Below, one piece after another: positions 34,637-37,925 of a stretch of DNA of 37,925 bases. The notes under the pieces were generated by a model. It did not search any database. It had not been told where the DNA came from and worked only from the letters and a program-made list of their open reading frames with translations. Position numbers and translations under genes: made by a program. Origin of the DNA: Desulfobacter latus. Lineage in GTDB: Bacteria > Desulfobacterota > Desulfobacteria > Desulfobacterales > Desulfobacteraceae. The first letter of the stretch is position 1. Each line of letters opens with the position of its first letter. The stretch is from the NCBI RefSeq assembly GCF_013389365.1, contig NZ_JACADJ010000036.1, forward strand, positions 1 through 37,925, in the 5' to 3' direction.

Positions 34637-35896
34637 ATGACCAAGAAATCAAAAAATAGCACATTAATCCAAATTGTTCACCCCATTTGTTGTGGTTTGG
34701 ATGTCCATAAAGACAAAATTTCTGCTTGTTTAATCACTGTTGATGAAAATGGTAAAGAACAACATGAGATCCGGGAATTTTCATCATTTACTCAAGATTT
34801 GCAAAAAATGAAAGCGTGGTTAATTGTAAATAGCTGTCCTGTAGTGGCAATGGAAAGTACCGGGGTATATTGGCATCCGGTTTATAACACCATCGAAGAT
34901 GCGATGCAGGTTGTTTTGGTGAATGCCAGGCATATTAAAAATGTTCCCGGCAGAAAAACAGACATCTGTGACAGTAAGTGGCTTGCCGGACTGCTTCGTC
35001 ATGGCTTGGTAAAAGGTAGTTTTATTCCCCCCGAGCATGTCCGTGAATGGCGTGAGTTAAGCCGATTAAGAAGGACATATACAGAATCTCAGGCTGATTT
35101 TAAGCGACGTGTTCATAAATTATTTATCACGGCAAATATTAAAATTGATTCGGTCGTTTCCGATCTGTTCGGGGTTACCGGTTTGAATCTCATTGATTTG
35201 TTATGCAAAAGTGAAGAAGTGACCTTGGAAAAAGTTCAGGAATGCACAAAAGGAAGTCTTAAAAACAAAGCGCCTGAATTGTATCTAAGTCTCCATGGAT
35301 ATTTTAAAGATCACCATAGATTCCAATTAATTGGCATGATGGAGAGCATCGAAATGTTCCAAAATCAAATTGAACAGATTAATGCCAGATTGGAATTACT
35401 TACCCGAGATCATGAAGATCTATTGGAAAGATTAGATGAAGTTCCCGGAATCGATAAAAAGTCAGCACAATCCATTATTGGAGAAGTCGGAGTCACACTG
35501 GAAGAGTTCGAAAAGATGGTCGCTTTTGTTGCATGGGCCGGATTGTGCCCTGGAAACAATGAAAGCGCAGGTAAGAGGAAAAGTGGCCGGAATGCAGTTC
35601 GAAATCATCCATTCAAAACGATTTTAATAGGCATTGCTTGGGCCGCGATCAAGACGAAGGGATCATATTACAAAGCCAAGTATTATAAACTCAAATCCAG
35701 ACGAGGTGCCAAAAAAGCTATTGTCGCCATAGCCCATAAAATTGCAAAAGCTATTTATAACATCATCAAATATGGAGACAGATACAAAGACCTTGGAGAA
35801 GAATACTTAAGCAAGCCCAACAAACAAAGAATGTTGAAAAATCTGGCGAAAAAGGCTGATGCATTAGGAATGAAACTTGTATCTTGTGAAAATTAA
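34637..35896 (+). CDS. IS110-family transposase (DEDD/serine recombinase)
   Basis: A 419-residue transposase. The N-terminal RuvC-like DEDD domain has GLDVHKDKISACL, AMESTGVYWHPVY and the NARHIKNVPGRKTDICDSKWLAGLL segment. The C-terminal transposase-20 domain has the helix-hairpin-helix EVPGIDKKSAQSIIGEVG and WAGLCPGNNESAGKRKSGR, which carries the catalytic serine. Both domains look intact. ATG 34637 follows AAAGGG; an upstream in-frame start at 34583 is not supported by a binding site. IS110 elements use a non-coding bridge RNA encoded beside the gene; a strongly structured stretch lies about 120 bp downstream. Base composition (AT-rich, AAA-rich codons) differs from the core genes nearby. 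Confidence 0.92.
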   Translation: MTKKSKNSTLIQIVHPICCGLDVHKDKISACLITVDENGKEQHEIREFSSFTQDLQKMKAWLIVNSCPVVAMESTGVYWHPVYNTIEDAMQVVLVNARHIKNVPGRKTDICDSKWLAGLLRHGLVKGSFIPPEHVREWRELSRLRRTYTESQADFKRRVHKLFITANIKIDSVVSDLFGVTGLNLIDLLCKSEEVTLEKVQECTKGSLKNKAPELYLSLHGYFKDHHRFQLIGMMESIEMFQNQIEQINARLELLTRDHEDLLERLDEVPGIDKKSAQSIIGEVGVTLEEFEKMVAFVAWAGLCPGNNESAGKRKSGRNAVRNHPFKTILIGIAWAAIKTKGSYYKAKYYKLKSRRGAKKAIVAIAHKIAKAIYNIIKYGDRYKDLGEEYLSKPNKQRMLKNLAKKADALGMKLVSCEN

Positions 35897-36019
35897 TTGA
35901 TCTATCAAAATATTTTGTACAGTTATTGATTAGAGGAGTACAGCAAACAATAGATTTTAATTCAGCAATAAAAAGTCGGATGTTAAAATGAAGCCTTAGA
36001 GCGCGAGTAGAACATGACT

Positions 36020-36101
36020 GGTCGGTTTTTTGCACAACAAACTGTTGGACTTCCGTAAAGAAGTACCACGCATATAAAACTTTTTATAAGACAAACCGAC
36101 C
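36020..36101 (+). ncRNA. Candidate structured RNA downstream of the IS110 transposase
   Basis: A closed multi-branch structure. The outer 9-bp stem is GGTCGGTTT (36020-36028) with AAACCGACC (36093-36101). Three hairpins lie inside: CAACA/TGTTG (36035-36047), ACTTC/GAAGT (36049-36064) and TATAAAA/TTTTATA (36073-36088). All stems are fully complementary. The location, just 3' of an IS110-type gene, suggests a bridge RNA or part of one, as reported for the IS1111 subgroup. Strand is assumed to follow the transposase. Confidence 0.45.
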
Positions 36102-36415
36102 GCTGCTGATGATTTATTCAGTTAGCTTCTGTACCTGAATTTTTACCCTTAATAGAGATAACTTTATCGATTTGATAACTTCAATTTGTAATGCCAATGA
36201 AGTGTTGTGGGACAGAACCCATAAACCAACGGATATTTATTCCCTTTTACGGGGGAGTGTTTCATATAAATGAGTGTGTTGTTATGGTGTTAATACTCCC
36301 ACTTCTGTGCTGTATCGACAGCCCACTGCCGTAAAGGCCCGAACAAAACCGGGGACCAACGGCTGTATATATCATACCAAAATTTCCAAAACGTCAAATG
36401 ATCAAATAACCGGAT
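36102..36415. other. Non-coding stretch between the IS110 element and the DUF1566 gene
   Basis: No gene is recognised. GGGAGTGTT (from about 36255) faces AATACTCCC with one mismatch. CAGCC (36319-36323) pairs with GGCTG (36361-36365) around an inner CCCG/CGGG. The IS110 right border is probably somewhere here but has no visible duplication to mark it. No adenine-rich copy of the DUF1566 variable block (a DGR template) was found. Confidence 0.4.
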
Positions 36416-36426
36416 TTATGGTCCGG
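36410..36426. other. Hairpin abutting variable region 2
   Basis: CCGGA (36410-36414) pairs with TCCGG (36422-36426) with a 7-base loop containing the gene's stop codon. It sits directly against the 3' edge of the variable block. In the Bordetella phage DGR a hairpin just past the variable region aids retrohoming. The stem here is short, so the parallel is tentative. Confidence 0.35.
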
Positions 36427-37015
36427 AACGAACACAACGAACATAGAAGTTATGGGTCCTAGCGTAGTGGTACACATAGCCATGGTTAAAGTATACATCC
36501 CACGCGTCGCTGGAATTACTTGCGTACATACTGCCCGACCAATAATAGGACGAGTTACACCCTGGGAAATAATCCGTATCAATGGCAGGATCATATCTTC
36601 CCAGATTCACAATGGAAAAAAGCTCACGCCTTGTGGGCAGGTGCCAGTCCGAATACCCCGCAAAAACAAGCGCATCACAATAGTCAACCGCATCCTGCCA
36701 TGTACGTCGTGTGTCATCATCCTCTTGCTGCCACATCAACCCTGTATTCAAATCCGTTACAGTGCCGTCTCCATTATCCTGGTAAGCGGGTGCGGGTCCG
36801 TCATACTGTGCATCCTGTCCGTAAAACGGCTTCCCCTGATCAGGGCAGGGGATTTCATGTCCATTGTCGTAACATTTTTCAATACCCGTGTCCGGCAATT
36901 TGTAATCCCCTGCGTGCACGACACAGCACATACCAATCAAAAGCATACAAATTATTGCCGATACTGAAATCAAATCTTTATAAAATAATAATTTCAGGGA
37001 CACATTGTTTTTCAT
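36416..37015 (-). CDS. Small secreted DUF1566 protein, probable DGR target
   Basis: 199 residues with a signal peptide (about 1-35, ending VVHA), a cysteine-containing spacer (KCYDNGHEIPCPDQG), and a DUF1566/Lcl_C domain (about 75-197) with the usual DNGDGTVTDLNTGLMWQQ, YSDWHLPTRRELFSI and YYWSG motifs. The variable segment is at the extreme C-terminus, as in typical diversified C-type-lectin proteins. It was probably once close to the giant DUF1566 gene on the same strand, with the IS110 region now between them. AGGTGA precedes the ATG by 4-5 nt. Confidence 0.82.
   Translation of the reverse strand: MKNNVSLKLLFYKDLISVSAIICMLLIGMCCVVHAGDYKLPDTGIEKCYDNGHEIPCPDQGKPFYGQDAQYDGPAPAYQDNGDGTVTDLNTGLMWQQEDDDTRRTWQDAVDYCDALVFAGYSDWHLPTRRELFSIVNLGRYDPAIDTDYFPGCNSSYYWSGSMYASNSSDAWDVYFNHGYVYHYARTHNFYVRCVRSGP
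36427..36599 (-). other. Variable region 2 (probable DGR target)
   Basis: Encodes residues about 139-196 and matches 33513-33685 over 173 bp without a gap; a 33-bp stretch at its start on the coding strand (CCTGCCATTGATACGG region) is identical. All amino-acid-changing codons differ only at positions 1 or 2. Two of the six silent differences (GTG/GTA, GCT/GCA) also involve an A. The C-terminal end of the block (TATGTTCG, TGTGTTCG) would be the initiation-of-mutagenic-homology side. Confidence 0.7.
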
Positions 37016-37060
37016 ATTTTCACCTGATTAATTTTATGTTTGAAAAACTTGAAGTGAATA

Positions 37061-37121
37061 TTAGGAATTTCCATTTCCCAGCACCCAGCACCTAACAGCC
37101 CGCTCAAAGGGCGCTAATTTA
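37061..37121 (+). repeat. Dispersed heptamer repeat, copy 3
   Basis: TTAGGAATTTCC, two CCCAGCA units, CCTAACAGCCCGC, then AAAGGGCGCTAATTTA. It is the inverted counterpart of 26806-26880, so the two copies bracket the accessory block in opposite orientation. Its left flank (AACTTGAA) resembles that of copy 1 at 14542. Confidence 0.78.
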
Positions 37122-37160
37122 TTGGGTTTCACTTCGTTCAAAGCAACATAAACTGTGGCC
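37122..37160. repeat. Single arm of the GTTGGGTTTC palindromic repeat
   Basis: TTGGGTTTCACTTCGTTCAA followed by AGCAAC and an ACTGTGG tail matches the right arm of the repeat at 26954-27085. The left arm is absent. The remaining 160 bp to the promoter hold no recognisable feature beyond a C-rich run at 37270-37277. Confidence 0.6.
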
Positions 37161-37322
37161 GATGTTATGCCCAAGTCCCAATTTTCAGGGATTTTTTTTG
37201 CGTAGATTGTTGTATTATGATTTTCTGAATAGTTCAATACCGATTTTTCAGACTATAGCCCGGGGCAATCCCCCCCCTTACATGAAAATGTTTGCGTCAG
37301 CACTGAAAAACCCATGCCCCGG

Positions 37323-37351
37323 TTGACACCCAATCATCTTCAATGTAAAAA
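37323..37351 (+). promoter_or_regulatory. Candidate promoter of the tat gene
   Basis: TTGACA (37323-37328), a 17-bp spacer and TAAAAA (37346-37351). The -10 matches 4 of 6 consensus bases. The gene begins 53 bp further on, after AAGGAG at 37386-37391. Confidence 0.5.
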
Positions 37352-37403
37352 CAACTTAAGTAATTATAGTACCCGTCCATTAATTAAGGAGTAACACCAA
37401 TAT

Positions 37404-37829
37404 ATGTTTGGTTTAGGAATGCCGGAAATTTTACTGATTCTGGCCATTGCCCTTATCGTCATAGGCCCCCAGAAACTGCCGGAAGTGGCAAAGATGCTTG
37501 GCAAAGCCATGGGGGAATTCAAACGATCCGCCCAGGATCTGAAAGATTCCATTGATATAGAAACCACGGTAAAAGAAACCAATCCGACGCCTGTTAAAAA
37601 AAAACGCAAGGATGGTGTTAAGGATATAGATTTGGAAAATCCCAAACCACAGCAGGCGTCTGATAAACCGGAGGCCTCGGACAAGGCGGATGATGACGAC
37701 CTGAAAGCCAAGACACCCCCGAAACCGGCAGAGGGCAGCCCTGATGCAGCCCCGCCGTCCCCGGCCTCAACGCCCGAAACAGAAACATCCACCCCTAAAG
37801 AGTCAACTACCCACCGACACCTTTGGTGA
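37404..37829 (+). CDS. tatB: Twin-arginine translocase TatA/TatB-family subunit, C-terminus altered
   Basis: 141 residues. One N-terminal transmembrane helix (MFGLGMPEILLILAIALIVIG), the GPQKLPEVAK hinge and an amphipathic helix (GKAMGEFKRSAQDLKDSI) identify a TatA/TatB protein, which forms the Tat pore or receptor complex with TatC. The 'IVIGPQKLPE' form leans towards TatB. A long acidic, proline-rich tail follows. The last eight or so residues (STTHRHLW) are encoded by what looks like the left end of an IS200/IS605-type element, so the native tail and stop are probably lost. tatC, often the next gene, is not in the window. Confidence 0.82.
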   Translation: MFGLGMPEILLILAIALIVIGPQKLPEVAKMLGKAMGEFKRSAQDLKDSIDIETTVKETNPTPVKKKRKDGVKDIDLENPKPQQASDKPEASDKADDDDLKAKTPPKPAEGSPDAAPPSPASTPETETSTPKESTTHRHLW

Positions 37830-37925
37830 TCGGTGGGCTTGTGACTTCGGTTGCAAGTCCTGTTGATTAGCCTTGAGAGCCTTCGGGCTTTCGTTCTAAA
37901 GGAATATATAGGCACCCTGGTAATA
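37806..37925 (+). mobile_element. Left end of an IS200/IS605-superfamily element with structured RNA
   Basis: A compound hairpin (37810-37837): CCCACCGA pairs with TCGGTGGG, enclosing CACC-TTT-GGTG. Then GACTT pairs with AAGTC (37843-37859), and a 7-bp stem closed by a TTCG tetraloop follows (37875-37892, AGCC-TTCG-GGCT core). Subterminal hairpins mark such left ends. In IscB elements the guide (omega) RNA lies between the left end and the gene, which fits this stretch. It runs off the window edge. Confidence 0.55.

Noticed and set aside
1-37925. Window as a circular plasmid joined through one element at its edges
   Set aside because: The gene content is chromosomal (pilus, Tat, Dus, penicillin-binding protein) and no replication gene is present; two separate element copies at the edges are simpler.
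1-37925. tRNA, rRNA genes or CRISPR arrays
   Set aside because: No cloverleaf, rRNA-like tract or regularly spaced repeat array was seen on either strand.

Overview
The window looks like chromosomal DNA from a sulfate-reducing Desulfobacterota species (Desulfobacteraceae-like). This rests on gene content and order: a pilMNOPQ cluster, split pilT/pilU-type ATPases, YedF, a YkgJ-type CxxC protein, a Fur-FeoA fusion, and large dockerin and DUF1566 proteins. The genus is an inference. Both edges lie inside what look like copies of an IS200/IS605-superfamily element. The left edge holds an IscB-like C-terminus plus a right-end hairpin. The right edge holds a left-end hairpin and the start of a structured RNA. 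This is what one would see if an assembly had broken at a multicopy element.

Layout. 1-198: element tail. 199-6292: type IV pilus secretion module, with a TPR lipoprotein (pilW-like) facing pilQ-P-O-N-M. 6529-9371: a membrane histidine kinase and its NtrC-family sigma-54 activator. 9372-9702: two near-identical palindromes, a sigma-54 promoter and an intrinsic terminator, together predicting a short sigma-54-dependent RNA. 9703-11988: a YfgM-like TPR protein, an SH3b protein and a Fur-FeoA-FeoA fusion. 12165-16814 (+ strand): an SPFH/zinc-ribbon protein and a zinc-ribbon partner, a Dus-family tRNA-dihydrouridine synthase, a YkgJ-type protein and YedF. 24112-16825 (- strand): pilT, a pilU-like gene, a zinc-ribbon pseudo-receiver, a membrane protein of unknown role, a class A penicillin-binding protein and a SPOR-domain protein, so pilus retraction is linked to cell-wall synthesis. 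25068-24240 (- strand): YggT and DivIVA. 25356-26813: a DEAD-box helicase ending in a dispersed repeat.

26806-37829 is an accessory region: heptamer and palindromic repeats, a 2281-residue secreted multidomain protein, a 24-bp perfect inverted repeat, an IS110-family transposase followed by a strongly structured non-coding stretch, a second small DUF1566 protein, more repeats, and a Tat component whose end runs into the right-hand element.

The most notable signal is in the two DUF1566 genes. They share a gap-free 173-bp block (33513-33685 and 36427-36599). Sixteen codons change the amino acid there, and all sixteen do so only at codon positions 1 and 2, in a C-type-lectin-fold domain. This is the expected footprint of a diversity-generating retroelement whose reverse transcriptase and template are not in this window. 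The second notable signal is the sigma-54-dependent small RNA next to its likely activator.
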